Positions 17,459 to 26,130 of a stretch of DNA of 64,000 bases are shown here, one piece after another. Below the pieces are notes generated by a model. It worked only from the letters and a program-made list of their open reading frames with translations. It ran no database searches and had not been told where the DNA came from. Position numbers and translations under genes: made by a program. Numbering within the stretch: the stretch's first letter is position 1; each line of letters starts with the position of its first letter. The DNA lies in assembly GCA_942492115.1 (NCBI GenBank), contig CALODL010000001.1:124001-188000 (forward strand). The letters are read 5' to 3'. This DNA comes from CALODL01 sp942492115 (GTDB taxonomy: Bacteria; Planctomycetota; Phycisphaerae; UBA1845; CAIVHJ01).

Positions 17459-18675
17459 TGTCAGATCCAGCGATTTCCTGCACTGGGCTAAGCAAGCGCT
17501 TTGTGCGTGGCGAACGTCACGACAGCCTGCGCGATGCTGTGCCGCAGCTGGTGCGCTGGCTCCGAGGTCAGGGTAATCCTGCAGATGAGCGGGCTTTCTG
17601 GGCGTTGCGTGATGTGTCGTTCGATCTTCCACGTGGTGAGGCGCTCGGGGTCATTGGTCCAAACGGTGCGGGCAAGAGTACGTTACTCAAGTTGCTCAGC
17701 CGTATCATGGTTCCAGATGACGGCAATATCACTGTTGATGGGCGGCTGACCGCCTTGATCGAAGTGGGGGCCGGATTCCATCAGGATTTGACGGGGCGCG
17801 AGAACATCTATCTCAACGGCGCGATACTGGGTATGACGCGACGTGAAATCGATCGCACAATCGGCGATATCGGTGAGTTCGCGGGCGTGCAAGATTTCCT
17901 GGACACGCCGGTCAAACGCTACAGTTCAGGCATGCAGGCGCGATTGGGGTTTTCTGTCGCGGCGCACATGGATCCCGAGATCCTACTGGTCGATGAAGTC
18001 CTCGCTGTGGGCGACGCTCAGTTTCAGCAGCGCTGCCTGGAGCGTATGCACTACTTCGCTCATTCAGGTCGATCCATCATCTTTATCTCACATGATTTGC
18101 AGGCGGTCGCAGAATTGTGCCCCCACACCATGGTGTTGCTCAAGGGCGAGCGTGCGTTTCTGGGTCCCACGGCCGAAGCTTTGCGGTTCTACATGGAGCA
18201 CATGCGCGATCAGCCAGTGGATGCAGCGGCGGGAGCGACTACGATCAACAACGTTCGTTTGCTCGATGATCACGGTGTGCCGTGCGATCGCTACCGTGCC
18301 GGGTCGCGTGCCGACTTGAATTTCGACATCACTACTGAATTGCCGGCCAATGACTATATCCTCAGTTTCGCGATCAAACGGGCTACCGACGGACTGATCG
18401 TGTCGGATTACAATTTTGATATTCCTGGTGCGCGCGAACCGTGCGTCGACCGCGCGGTGAAGATTGGATTCGACGCCAATCTCCTGACGGGGGCCTACGC
18501 GATCACCCTGTGTCTCGAACATCGTGCTACGCTCGAAAAAATTGTTGTTATGGATGGCGCGCGCATTTTCGATGTTGCGGCCCGCGAGGCATACAGCGGT
18601 ATCGCGCACGTCAATCCGAGCATCGCGGAGACGGCCGCGCACCACGTGTGTGATCCGCTGACGACGACGGACTGA
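17458..18675 (+). CDS. ABC polysaccharide exporter, ATPase with C-terminal sugar-binding domain (Wzt-like)
   Basis: A 405-residue protein. The ATPase part has Walker A GPNGAGKS (67-74), Q-loop region EVGAGFHQDLTGRENIYLNG, signature YSSGM (155-159), Walker B ILLVDE (175-180) and the H-loop SHD (211-213). The remaining 140 residues form an immunoglobulin-like domain as in Wzt proteins that recognise the non-reducing end of the polymer before export. Its presence suggests that a finished, end-capped glycan is exported. ATG 17458 overlaps the permease stop codon TGA (TGATG), so the two are translationally coupled. It works with the preceding permease. Confidence 0.9.
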   Translation: MSDPAISCTGLSKRFVRGERHDSLRDAVPQLVRWLRGQGNPADERAFWALRDVSFDLPRGEALGVIGPNGAGKSTLLKLLSRIMVPDDGNITVDGRLTALIEVGAGFHQDLTGRENIYLNGAILGMTRREIDRTIGDIGEFAGVQDFLDTPVKRYSSGMQARLGFSVAAHMDPEILLVDEVLAVGDAQFQQRCLERMHYFAHSGRSIIFISHDLQAVAELCPHTMVLLKGERAFLGPTAEALRFYMEHMRDQPVDAAAGATTINNVRLLDDHGVPCDRYRAGSRADLNFDITTELPANDYILSFAIKRATDGLIVSDYNFDIPGAREPCVDRAVKIGFDANLLTGAYAITLCLEHRATLEKIVVMDGARIFDVAAREAYSGIAHVNPSIAETAAHHVCDPLTTTD

Positions 18676-18678
18676 GCC

Positions 18679-19851
18679 ATGATTATCGCGGTCGACGCCA
18701 GAACCATTTATGCGCGCCACCGACGGGGCACCGGCAAGAACCTCGTCGATGTGTATCGCACGCTTGCCACAGTGCGCTCACAGTGGCGGTTCGTGATGAT
18801 TCATCGTGGCCGCTTTGACGATGAGCCATTCGATGGACTGGGCAATATTAGTACGAATGTCGTAGACATCCGCGGGGATCGTTGGAATACCTGGGAACAC
18901 ATCGCTCTCCCCCGCGCTGCATGGCGCGCCCGCGCTGATGTTCTGCATTGCCCGGCCAACTCTTGTCCCTTGTGGTCGCCGGTCCCCGTGGTTGCGACTG
19001 TCCATGACCTCATACCACTCAAGATATCGGACCCCGCAGAGGATGAGTGGCGCCCGCAATTCGAACGCCGGGTTCAGCGCTGCGTGCGCCGTTCGCGGCG
19101 CGTCATCGCCGTTTCGCAATGCACGAAACGCGATGTGATATCGGACCTCAAGGGCCGAGCGGAAGCAATCGACGTCATCACGTGGGCGCCGGATTCGACG
19201 TGCCTGCGTATCGGGGACGAAGCTCCACTGGCCGTCCTCAAGGCCCGATACAACATACGCGACCGATATTTCATCGCCGTGACGGGCGCAAGTCGGCGAA
19301 AGAACGCGGCGGGCGTGATTTCGGCCTTTGCTCGCTTGCCCGAAGAGATTCGCTCGGCCGTTCAATTGGTGCTTGTTGGTATCGAACCCGCCGGCGCCCG
19401 TGAGCGTGTCGAAGCATGGACATTGAAGTGTGGTGTCGCAGGCCAGTGCCTCGTCAAAGGATTCGTGCCCGCGGCAGACATGCCGGGGCTGATCAAAGGG
19501 GCAGATGCATTGTTGTTCTGTAGTCGTTATGAGGGTTTCGGTCTGCCGGTGCTGGATGCCTTCCAGTGTGGGACGGCGGTCGTGTGTTCGAACACGTCCA
19601 GCATCCCCGAAGTGGCCGGCGATGCCGCGCTCTATTGTGATCCGGAGAATCCGCGCGACATCGCAGAAGCGATGACCAAAGTTTTTGCTGATGACGTGCG
19701 ACGCCGTGATCTCGAGAGTCGGGGCATGCGGCGAGTCAAGATGTTCACATGGCAACACACGGCCGAGCAGTTGGCCGCAGTATTCGAACGATGTGTCAGT
19801 CGCGGTCGTGACCACAGAAGCATGGAGCCGTGCATTGAAGCGCAAGTGTAA
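18679..19851 (+). CDS. Glycosyltransferase family 4 (mannosyltransferase-like)
   Basis: A 390-residue GT-B enzyme. N-terminus IIAVDARTIYARHRRGTGKN is typical of the GT4 group with a GIGR/GTGK loop. The middle has VHDLIPLK, then SRRVIAVSQCTKRDV. The C-terminal half has ASRRKNAAGVISAFARL and SRYEGFGLPVLDAFQCGTAV, where the E-x7-E nucleotide-sugar motif is retained as E-GFGLPVLD-A. SSIPEVAGDAALYCDP follows. This pattern is common in mannosyl- or rhamnosyltransferases, but the sugar cannot be assigned. It starts three bases after the Wzt stop, and the stop TAA at 19849-19851 precedes the GT9 gene by about 20 bases. Confidence 0.85.
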   Translation: MIIAVDARTIYARHRRGTGKNLVDVYRTLATVRSQWRFVMIHRGRFDDEPFDGLGNISTNVVDIRGDRWNTWEHIALPRAAWRARADVLHCPANSCPLWSPVPVVATVHDLIPLKISDPAEDEWRPQFERRVQRCVRRSRRVIAVSQCTKRDVISDLKGRAEAIDVITWAPDSTCLRIGDEAPLAVLKARYNIRDRYFIAVTGASRRKNAAGVISAFARLPEEIRSAVQLVLVGIEPAGARERVEAWTLKCGVAGQCLVKGFVPAADMPGLIKGADALLFCSRYEGFGLPVLDAFQCGTAVVCSNTSSIPEVAGDAALYCDPENPRDIAEAMTKVFADDVRRRDLESRGMRRVKMFTWQHTAEQLAAVFERCVSRGRDHRSMEPCIEAQV

Positions 19852-19873
19852 TGATGTTCCCGATCATGCCCTC

Positions 19874-21058
19874 ATGTGGGATGAGTTGGGCATTCGTCTC
19901 GATTGTCGCCACTACGTCGGCGACCGTCCATGCGCGCGCGGCTGTCAGGGCGGGTGTCAACAGTACGAGTCGATGGGCCAGCGTATCCTGATCATCAAAC
20001 TGGGAGCCCTCGGGGATGTTATTCGTACGGCTGCATTGTTGCCGGGCATCAAACAGGCGTACCCATGCAGTCAGGTCACATGGGTCAGTAAGCCAAATGG
20101 ATGTCGGGTTCTGGCAGGCCATCCAGACATAGATCGCGTGCTCGAGTTCGATGCAGCAACACTGTGCCAGCTGCAGGTTGAATCGTTCGATGTCGTGTTC
20201 AGTTTGGACAAGGAACCCGCTCCAGCAGCGCTGGCCATGCAGGTCCGCACCGACGACAGGCGTGGTGTGGGGCTCAGTTCCAGTGGCACGGTGTACCCGT
20301 TGAATGCCGAGGCGTATGACTACTTTCGCCTGGGTCTGTCGGACGAACTGAAGTTCCACGACAACACACTCAGCTACCAGGAACTGGTCTATGGTGCGGT
20401 TGGCCTGCCGTATGCTGGCCAGCGCTACCGATTGTTCCCTTCGGAGAACAACCGCGCTGTCGCACGGGCCGTGTTCGAGGCTGCCGGAGTCGGGCCACAG
20501 GAACGCATCATCGGCCTCAATACCGGAGCCGGTCGAGTCTTTGCCAACAAGGCCTGGCCAGCCGAGAAGTTTGAAGCCCTGGCACGGCGTCTTGCCGAGC
20601 GCTGCGACTGCCGTATTGCGCTGTTGGGCGGACCGGAGGAGATTCAACGCAACGACCGTCTTGCACGTGCCTTGGGCGATGCCGTGATTCATACTGGTTG
20701 TACGCACAGCGAACCTGAGTTTGCCGCGCTGGTTGAGCGGTGCAGTGTGGTGCTCACCGGCGACACGACGGCTATGCACATGGCGATTGCCCTGGACGTT
20801 CCTGCGGTTGTTCTGTTCGGACCAACCTGTTCGCAAGAGATCGATTTGTACGGCCAGGGTGCCAAGTTGGTGTCAGGGATTGCCTGCGCGCCCTGCTATC
20901 GCAGGGATTGCGATGTGGCACCCAATTGTATGGACCTGATCACGGTCGAACAGGCTGAGATGGCGTTGGTTCGTTGCCTGTACGGAAACTCGATCCCAGT
21001 GTCTTTGGAGATCAGCGCATCTGGGCTGCGTCCCGCGGTGTTGGACGAGGCAAAGTAA
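19874..21058 (+). CDS. Glycosyltransferase family 9 (heptosyltransferase-like) with N-terminal Cys cluster
   Basis: A 394-residue protein. A short N-terminal Cys/His cluster (LDCRHYVGDRPCARGCQGGC) precedes the GT9 core. The core starts RILIIKLGALGDVIRTAALLP and has WVSKPNG, GLNTGAGRVFANKAWP, LLGGPEE, HTGC and LTGDTTAMHMAIAL with VVLFGPTC. GT9 enzymes transfer heptose or similar sugars from ADP-activated donors. The C-terminal CAPCYRRDCDVAPNCMDLI is the usual GT9 Cys patch. ATG 19874 was chosen because it precedes the Cys cluster known in this branch; GTG 19808 is in frame but lies inside the upstream gene. Shine-Dalgarno sequence is weak, and the stop is two bases before the next ATG. Confidence 0.85.
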   Translation: MWDELGIRLDCRHYVGDRPCARGCQGGCQQYESMGQRILIIKLGALGDVIRTAALLPGIKQAYPCSQVTWVSKPNGCRVLAGHPDIDRVLEFDAATLCQLQVESFDVVFSLDKEPAPAALAMQVRTDDRRGVGLSSSGTVYPLNAEAYDYFRLGLSDELKFHDNTLSYQELVYGAVGLPYAGQRYRLFPSENNRAVARAVFEAAGVGPQERIIGLNTGAGRVFANKAWPAEKFEALARRLAERCDCRIALLGGPEEIQRNDRLARALGDAVIHTGCTHSEPEFAALVERCSVVLTGDTTAMHMAIALDVPAVVLFGPTCSQEIDLYGQGAKLVSGIACAPCYRRDCDVAPNCMDLITVEQAEMALVRCLYGNSIPVSLEISASGLRPAVLDEAK

Positions 21059-21059
21059 T

Positions 21060-22451
21060 ATGTCGGTAACCGAGCTGATATTCTGGTTGGCCTACATCGG
21101 TGGTACGGTGGGCGCGCTGTTTCGTCCGGTTTACGGTGTGCTGCTGTACATCCTGGTCTACAACCTCAATCCGGAGACGCAATGGTGGGGTGCGACGGTC
21201 AACATGCTGGGACTGCGCACGTCATTTACGGTGGCCGTGGCCGCAGGCCTGGGGATGTTTCTCAACTGGCGACCCATGCGCGATCACGAATCGCAGGTGC
21301 CTCTGGCATTCAAGTTCATGATCGCGTTTCTGTTCTATGCCTTTCTCGTGTCCGTTACGGGCCTCCAGCCGCTGGGGACCACGGCCAGCCAGCAGGTTCT
21401 GATTAAATTGGCCAAGGTATTCATCTATATCGCGATCATGATTCGCGTGCTGAGAACACAGCAACACATGCGTTGGATGGTGTGGGTGTGGCTCGTCGGC
21501 ACGATCTACATCGGGTTTCAGGCGTGGAGCGGCATCGGGCTCAAACTGTCCGGTCGCTTGACCGGGGGGCTCGGAGGTCCTGACTTCAGTGCCTCCGGTG
21601 GCTTGTCCGCGCACATGGTCATGATGATGGCCCTGGCGGGTTACATGGTCTTTGCCTCAGCCACATGGCGCGGACGATTAGTCGCATTGATGGCTGCCGG
21701 GTTCGCTGTGAACACCGTTGTGCTGACACGTACACGCAATGCGTTTCCAGGGATCATCGTGCTGATCGTATTCGGCATGATGCAGTTGCCGAAGGGCATG
21801 CGTTTACGCTGCTTCGTCGGCATCGTCGTGGGATTGCTTGCGGCACTGCAGTTGACCGATGAAGGTTGGTGGACGCGCATGCGCACCATGAAGGAAATCT
21901 CGACCGACCGCACGATCACGAGTCGTTTCGATTTTTGGCAGGCGGCCGCAGACATGGCTCGCGATCATCCCTTTGGTGTTGGGGTGGGCTACTTCCGTAA
22001 GCGGGTTAGAGAATACATTCCGCATCTGGAAGTCGGGCGTTCGGCCCACAGTACATTCTTCCAGTGTCTGGCGGAGCTGGGGTACCCAGGATTGCTGTTG
22101 TTCATCAGCGTGATCGCGGCGACGTTCTGGCATTTCGAGCGCGCTCGCAGCCTAGGCAAGAGTTGGCGTGACTATGAACACAGCGACCCCGTTCGTGCAA
22201 AGTCGCTGCGCGATCTGTTGCTGATGTCGACTGCGACCGAGGTGGCCCTCGCCGGATTCCTGGCCTGCAGCATGTTTCATACACGGATGTGGACCGAGGG
22301 GATGTGGCTTCTGCTGGCAATGGGATGTTGTACACACAATGTCGCGGGCCGCATTCGTCAAGAGATGATGCCCGAAGAGCGCGTGGATATCAGTGCGGTC
22401 GTTCCAGAACTCGCAGTGGCCCCTCGGCGGCCGCGACCGGCATTGGGGTAG
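21060..22451 (+). CDS. O-antigen ligase / polymerase-like membrane protein (TIGR03097-like)
   Basis: A 463-residue protein with about ten transmembrane segments. It opens LIFWLAYIGGTVGALFRPVYGVLLYILVYNLNPETQWWG, matching the exosortase-A-associated O-glycosylation ligase type (TIGR03097). The periplasmic loop has RFDFWQAAADMARDHPFGVGVGYF and the catalytic-type HSTFFQCLAELGYPGLLLF. In the Wzy/WaaL superfamily, conserved Arg and His residues in this loop act in glycan transfer. It could polymerise repeat units or ligate the glycan to an acceptor. The C-terminus is cytoplasmic and Pro/Arg-rich. It starts two bases after the GT9 stop. Confidence 0.82.
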   Translation: MSVTELIFWLAYIGGTVGALFRPVYGVLLYILVYNLNPETQWWGATVNMLGLRTSFTVAVAAGLGMFLNWRPMRDHESQVPLAFKFMIAFLFYAFLVSVTGLQPLGTTASQQVLIKLAKVFIYIAIMIRVLRTQQHMRWMVWVWLVGTIYIGFQAWSGIGLKLSGRLTGGLGGPDFSASGGLSAHMVMMMALAGYMVFASATWRGRLVALMAAGFAVNTVVLTRTRNAFPGIIVLIVFGMMQLPKGMRLRCFVGIVVGLLAALQLTDEGWWTRMRTMKEISTDRTITSRFDFWQAAADMARDHPFGVGVGYFRKRVREYIPHLEVGRSAHSTFFQCLAELGYPGLLLFISVIAATFWHFERARSLGKSWRDYEHSDPVRAKSLRDLLLMSTATEVALAGFLACSMFHTRMWTEGMWLLLAMGCCTHNVAGRIRQEMMPEERVDISAVVPELAVAPRRPRPALG

Positions 22452-22455
22452 GGCG

Positions 22456-23634
22456 ATGAAGAAGTGTGGTTACACATCAGGACGGCGGACGATAGCACAC
22501 GTTCTGCCAAGTCTCGATATCGGCGGCGCCGAGACAAACGTCGTGCGCCTGAGCTCGGCACTTGCCCGGCGCGATTGGAATCAGGTCATCATCGGGTTGA
22601 CGCCAGATTACGATGATCGATTGGTTGGGCAAATTGAAGTGCCGTTCGTCTGTTTGCCGTCGAAGACGCGCTGTCCAGTGTCGTCGTTTCGTCTGGCCCT
22701 CGCGCTTGCACGTGCGAACGTCAGTGTCATTCACGGAACCAATCTGTCCACTTGGTTGGATTGTGCCGGGGCCCGCATGCTGTTGGGTGGACGCGTACCA
22801 CTGGTGCAGTGTTTCCAGGGGCCTGCGACCTTCGAGACCGGGCGCCGACGCGATGGCTGGCGCGCGGCGCTGCTGCGCCGCCTGACGACGTCCTGCGTGG
22901 CGGTCAGTCAAGACATCAGCAATCGCCTGATAAACCAGTGGGGCGTTCGAGAAGACACGGTGCAGGTCATCAGCAATCTGGTTGATCTCGATCGTTTCAC
23001 CCCGCCCGGTGACACGCAAACAGTGCGGCGCGCCTTGAACATCCCTCGCGATGCGTTCGTAGTCAGTAGCGTAGGATCGTTGTACACGGTCAAGAACCAC
23101 CGTCTCCTCATCGATGCCTTTGCCCGTGTCGTCGCTCACAGACCCGATAGCGTACTCCTGATCGTCGGGGACGGCCCGTTGCGCGCGGATCTCGAGTCAC
23201 AGTCGCGGCATCTCGGCCTTACGGAGTCCGTGCGATTCTGCGGTTACCAGTCCGAAGTACACGACTACCTGGCGGTCACAGATGTCTACGTCCAACCCAG
23301 TACGCATGAGGGGTCGCCACTTGCCGTGCTCGAGGCCATGGCGATGCGGCTTCCCGTGATCGCGGCACGATCAACCGGTTGTGTAGAGCTCAATCAGCGC
23401 TGCCATGTGCCTGTGCTGGTAGACGCATCGGCCAGCACCGAATTGGCAGAGCGCGTGGTCGAATTGTGTGACGACGAGGTGGAAAGGAATCACCTTGGTG
23501 CCCGCGCCCGCGCGGCGATTCAACGCTATTTCTCTGCTGAAGTGATTGTCGATCAGTACGCGCGCCTGTTCGAGACCCATCTCGAACCACGGCGCATGTG
23601 TTCGCCCGCCGGACCCGTGCCCGGAGGAGTATGA
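22456..23634 (+). CDS. Glycosyltransferase family 4
   Basis: A 392-residue GT-B enzyme. N-terminal motif IAHVLPSLDIGGAETNVVRLSSAL is the acceptor-side glycine loop of GT4 members. The link region is CVAVSQDISNRLINQWGV with VISNLVDLDRF. The donor site holds SVGSLYTVKNHRLLIDAFARV, LLIVGDGPLRADLE and PSTHEGSPLAVLEAMAMRLPVIA (E-x7-E). ATG 22456 follows the previous stop by five bases and is preceded by GTAGGGCG, a weak Shine-Dalgarno. The frame is open upstream to 22393, but that part overlaps the ligase gene and has no family resemblance. Donor sugar not assignable. Confidence 0.85.
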   Translation: MKKCGYTSGRRTIAHVLPSLDIGGAETNVVRLSSALARRDWNQVIIGLTPDYDDRLVGQIEVPFVCLPSKTRCPVSSFRLALALARANVSVIHGTNLSTWLDCAGARMLLGGRVPLVQCFQGPATFETGRRRDGWRAALLRRLTTSCVAVSQDISNRLINQWGVREDTVQVISNLVDLDRFTPPGDTQTVRRALNIPRDAFVVSSVGSLYTVKNHRLLIDAFARVVAHRPDSVLLIVGDGPLRADLESQSRHLGLTESVRFCGYQSEVHDYLAVTDVYVQPSTHEGSPLAVLEAMAMRLPVIAARSTGCVELNQRCHVPVLVDASASTELAERVVELCDDEVERNHLGARARAAIQRYFSAEVIVDQYARLFETHLEPRRMCSPAGPVPGGV

Positions 23635-23635
23635 C

Positions 23636-24745
23636 ATGGGTCAGGCCATGCCTACGGTCCTGGTCGTCGGCCCTGCAAGCGCAGTGGGCGGTATGTCGAC
23701 AGCAGTCCGCACACAGCTCCACAGCCCATTGTGCCAGCACTTCAATGTGATCTGTTTCGACAACAGCAAGCGGACGGCGCGTGATCGCCAATGGTGGAAA
23801 GGGCTGATGTCGCAACTGAATATGGTGAGGCAACTGTTGCACATGCTCGTACGACACCAACCTGGCATCGTGCACATCCACACCTGCAGCGGCATGTCTT
23901 TCTTTCGATCCACAATCGACTACGTGTCGGCACGGATGTGTGGGGCACGGGTCATTGTGCACATCCACGGTGGACGATTCGATGCATTTCTCGACGGCTT
24001 GTCGCGCTGGTCACGCTTCGTCGTACGGCGCGTATTGCGCGGGGCTGATGCCGTCATCGCTTTGAGTCGTGGGTGGGCAGCACGGTTGTCGCGGTTCGAC
24101 CGAGCAATTCCAATCGATATCGTGCATAACGCTGTAGCTCTGCCGTCGCCCCGGGTCGATGCCGACAGCGGTTCCCGCAAGAGTGTCCACGTTGTGTTCG
24201 TGGGTTTGTTGACCAGGGCCAAAGGAATCGACGACTTGCTGTCCGCCGTTCTCCGAATGCCTGATGGCCTGCGGCGTCGCATGTCAGTTCAGATCATCGG
24301 CGGGGACCCCCAGGGCCGTGTTGAGACCCTGCGCGGCGCGGTCAAGAAAGCCGGCCTGTCCAATACGATTCATTTCATGGGCCAGCTTGCACCCGATGAG
24401 GTGCACCGTGAGCTCGATCGTGCCGACGTGTTCGTACTGCCGAGCTACGCCGAGGGACAACCGATCAGCCTGCTGGAAGCCATGGCTCGCGAGGTGGCGT
24501 GCGTGGCATACGATGTGGGTGCCGTTTCGGAGACACTGGTGGACGGAACCGAGGGCATTGTCCTGCCCTGTGGTCATGTCCTGGCCTTGCACGATGCGCT
24601 GGCGGAATTGATCGAGAATGAACCATTGCGGAGTCGCTATGGTCAGGCAGCCCGTCGTCGCGTTGAACGGGATTTTTCGGTTGCGGTCATGGCAGACCAT
24701 ATCGGCCAGGTATATACCAGGGCACTCGCAAGAGGCGCATCATGA
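23636..24745 (+). CDS. Glycosyltransferase family 4
   Basis: A 369-residue GT-B enzyme. Features: TVLVVGPASAVGGMSTAVRTQL, VHIHTCSGMSFFRS (the HxHxS-type acceptor loop), VIVHIHGGRFDAFLDGL, ADAVIALSRGWAARL, VVFVGLLTRAKGIDDLLSAV and LPSYAEGQPISLLEAMAREVACVA with the E-x7-E motif. This arrangement resembles glycosyltransferases acting on undecaprenyl-linked intermediates in capsule loci. The ATG at 23636 follows GGAGGAG by eight bases and lies one base after the upstream TGA. The 3' end overlaps the CapK-like gene by four bases. No membrane segment is seen. Confidence 0.85.
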   Translation: MGQAMPTVLVVGPASAVGGMSTAVRTQLHSPLCQHFNVICFDNSKRTARDRQWWKGLMSQLNMVRQLLHMLVRHQPGIVHIHTCSGMSFFRSTIDYVSARMCGARVIVHIHGGRFDAFLDGLSRWSRFVVRRVLRGADAVIALSRGWAARLSRFDRAIPIDIVHNAVALPSPRVDADSGSRKSVHVVFVGLLTRAKGIDDLLSAVLRMPDGLRRRMSVQIIGGDPQGRVETLRGAVKKAGLSNTIHFMGQLAPDEVHRELDRADVFVLPSYAEGQPISLLEAMAREVACVAYDVGAVSETLVDGTEGIVLPCGHVLALHDALAELIENEPLRSRYGQAARRRVERDFSVAVMADHIGQVYTRALARGAS

Positions 24746-26130
24746 TCAAGACTCTACTGTCCCGGCACGTGTTCTACCCGGCCTGCGAAAGGATGTGTGG
24801 GCGGGACTCGGTCCCCTATGCCATCGAGTTGCAGGATTCACAATGGCGTACGGCCCAGGAATTGACCGACCTTCAGCGAAACAAACTGCGCGCTTTGGCG
24901 AGACATGCCGTTAGTGAGACGACTTTCTACGCGCGCTGGTGTGCTCAGGCGGGCCTGACGGCCGTCGAGACCTGCGCCGAACAGGGCCTGGAGTTCTGGC
25001 CGGTCATGACCCGTGAGGCCATTCGCGAAAACGATGTGAACCTTGTGGCCTGCAGCATGCGGCATGCGCTGACGACGGCGCGTACGAGCGGATCAACTGG
25101 GACACCGCTGGTGTTCAAGCTCGCATCTCGGCGCAGGCGCGCCGATGTTGCTGCGCGGCTGCGGTGTCACGCGTGGTTCGGCCTGCGGCCGGGGGATCCC
25201 ACCATTTACCTGTGGGGTACAGCCCTGCTTCGTGAGCAATGGCGCGTACTCAAGGCCGTACGCGATTGGCTCATCAACGAACGGCTGCTCGATGCGTTCG
25301 ATCTCAGTCAGGATACTCTCGAACATTACGCCAACGTGTTCCTTCATATGCGTCCCCGCGCCGTCTATTCGTATGCCAGTACGCTGTGGCGATTTGCCCA
25401 GTTCGTCGGCGAGTGTCGACCGGAACTCCACGGCTGTTGTTCCAACGTAGCGTTTGCCACCGGAGAAGAATTGCTTCCAGAGTGGCGTACATGCATCGAG
25501 AATGCCCTCGGGTGTCGCGTGATTGAAGAATACGGTACGCGTGAAGGTGGAATGATTGCCCATCAATGCGCACATGGGTCTTATCACATCATGTCGGAGA
25601 ACGTTATCGTGGAGATTCTGGACGACGACGATCGAAGGTTGCCTGTCGGGTGCGAAGGCCGGATCGTGGTGACCAATCTCGAATCCGTTGGAATGCCGTT
25701 CATGCGATATGATACCGGCGACCGTGGGTCCTTGCGTTCTGGCGCGTGCGCGTGTGGCATCAATCTCCCGATGATGGACAAGCCGCTGGGGCGCGCATTC
25801 GAGTTCTTGTGTACCACTGCCGGTCAACAAGTGAGTGGGCGGAGCGTGAGTCGCGATATGGCTGAGATCAATGGCGTCGCGCAGTACCGCTTGACTCAGG
25901 AGGCGGTGGACCGTGTGTGCCTCGATGTTGTTCCGCACCCGGGTGCCGATGTGTCCGATCTGGAGCACAATGTGCGGTGGACGATACGCAGCCGGTTGGG
26001 CAGCGATATGGACATCAAGGTGTGCTTGCTGAACCAGTTGCATCCTGAGCCCTCTGGTAAGTGGCGCTACATCATCAATCGCCTCGATCATGAAGAGTTG
26101 CCGACCATGGAGCCGGCAGGCAGGGAGTAA
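24742..26130 (+). CDS. CapK/PaaK-like adenylate-forming ligase
   Basis: A 462-residue ANL-superfamily protein of the phenylacetate-CoA ligase/CapK branch. Key segments: LARHAVSETTFYARW, the nucleotide loop TSGSTGTPLVFK, FATGEELLPEWR, IEEYGTREGGMIAHQC, VTNLESVGMPFMRYDTGDRG and, near the C-terminus, PEPSGKWRYII with the catalytic lysine. Within polysaccharide loci such proteins are thought to activate an acyl group or modify sugar residues; the substrate is not known. The start codon overlaps the preceding stop (ATGA), and the stop overlaps the next ATG (TAATG), so it sits within a tightly coupled operon. Confidence 0.82.
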   Translation: MIKTLLSRHVFYPACERMCGRDSVPYAIELQDSQWRTAQELTDLQRNKLRALARHAVSETTFYARWCAQAGLTAVETCAEQGLEFWPVMTREAIRENDVNLVACSMRHALTTARTSGSTGTPLVFKLASRRRRADVAARLRCHAWFGLRPGDPTIYLWGTALLREQWRVLKAVRDWLINERLLDAFDLSQDTLEHYANVFLHMRPRAVYSYASTLWRFAQFVGECRPELHGCCSNVAFATGEELLPEWRTCIENALGCRVIEEYGTREGGMIAHQCAHGSYHIMSENVIVEILDDDDRRLPVGCEGRIVVTNLESVGMPFMRYDTGDRGSLRSGACACGINLPMMDKPLGRAFEFLCTTAGQQVSGRSVSRDMAEINGVAQYRLTQEAVDRVCLDVVPHPGADVSDLEHNVRWTIRSRLGSDMDIKVCLLNQLHPEPSGKWRYIINRLDHEELPTMEPAGRE

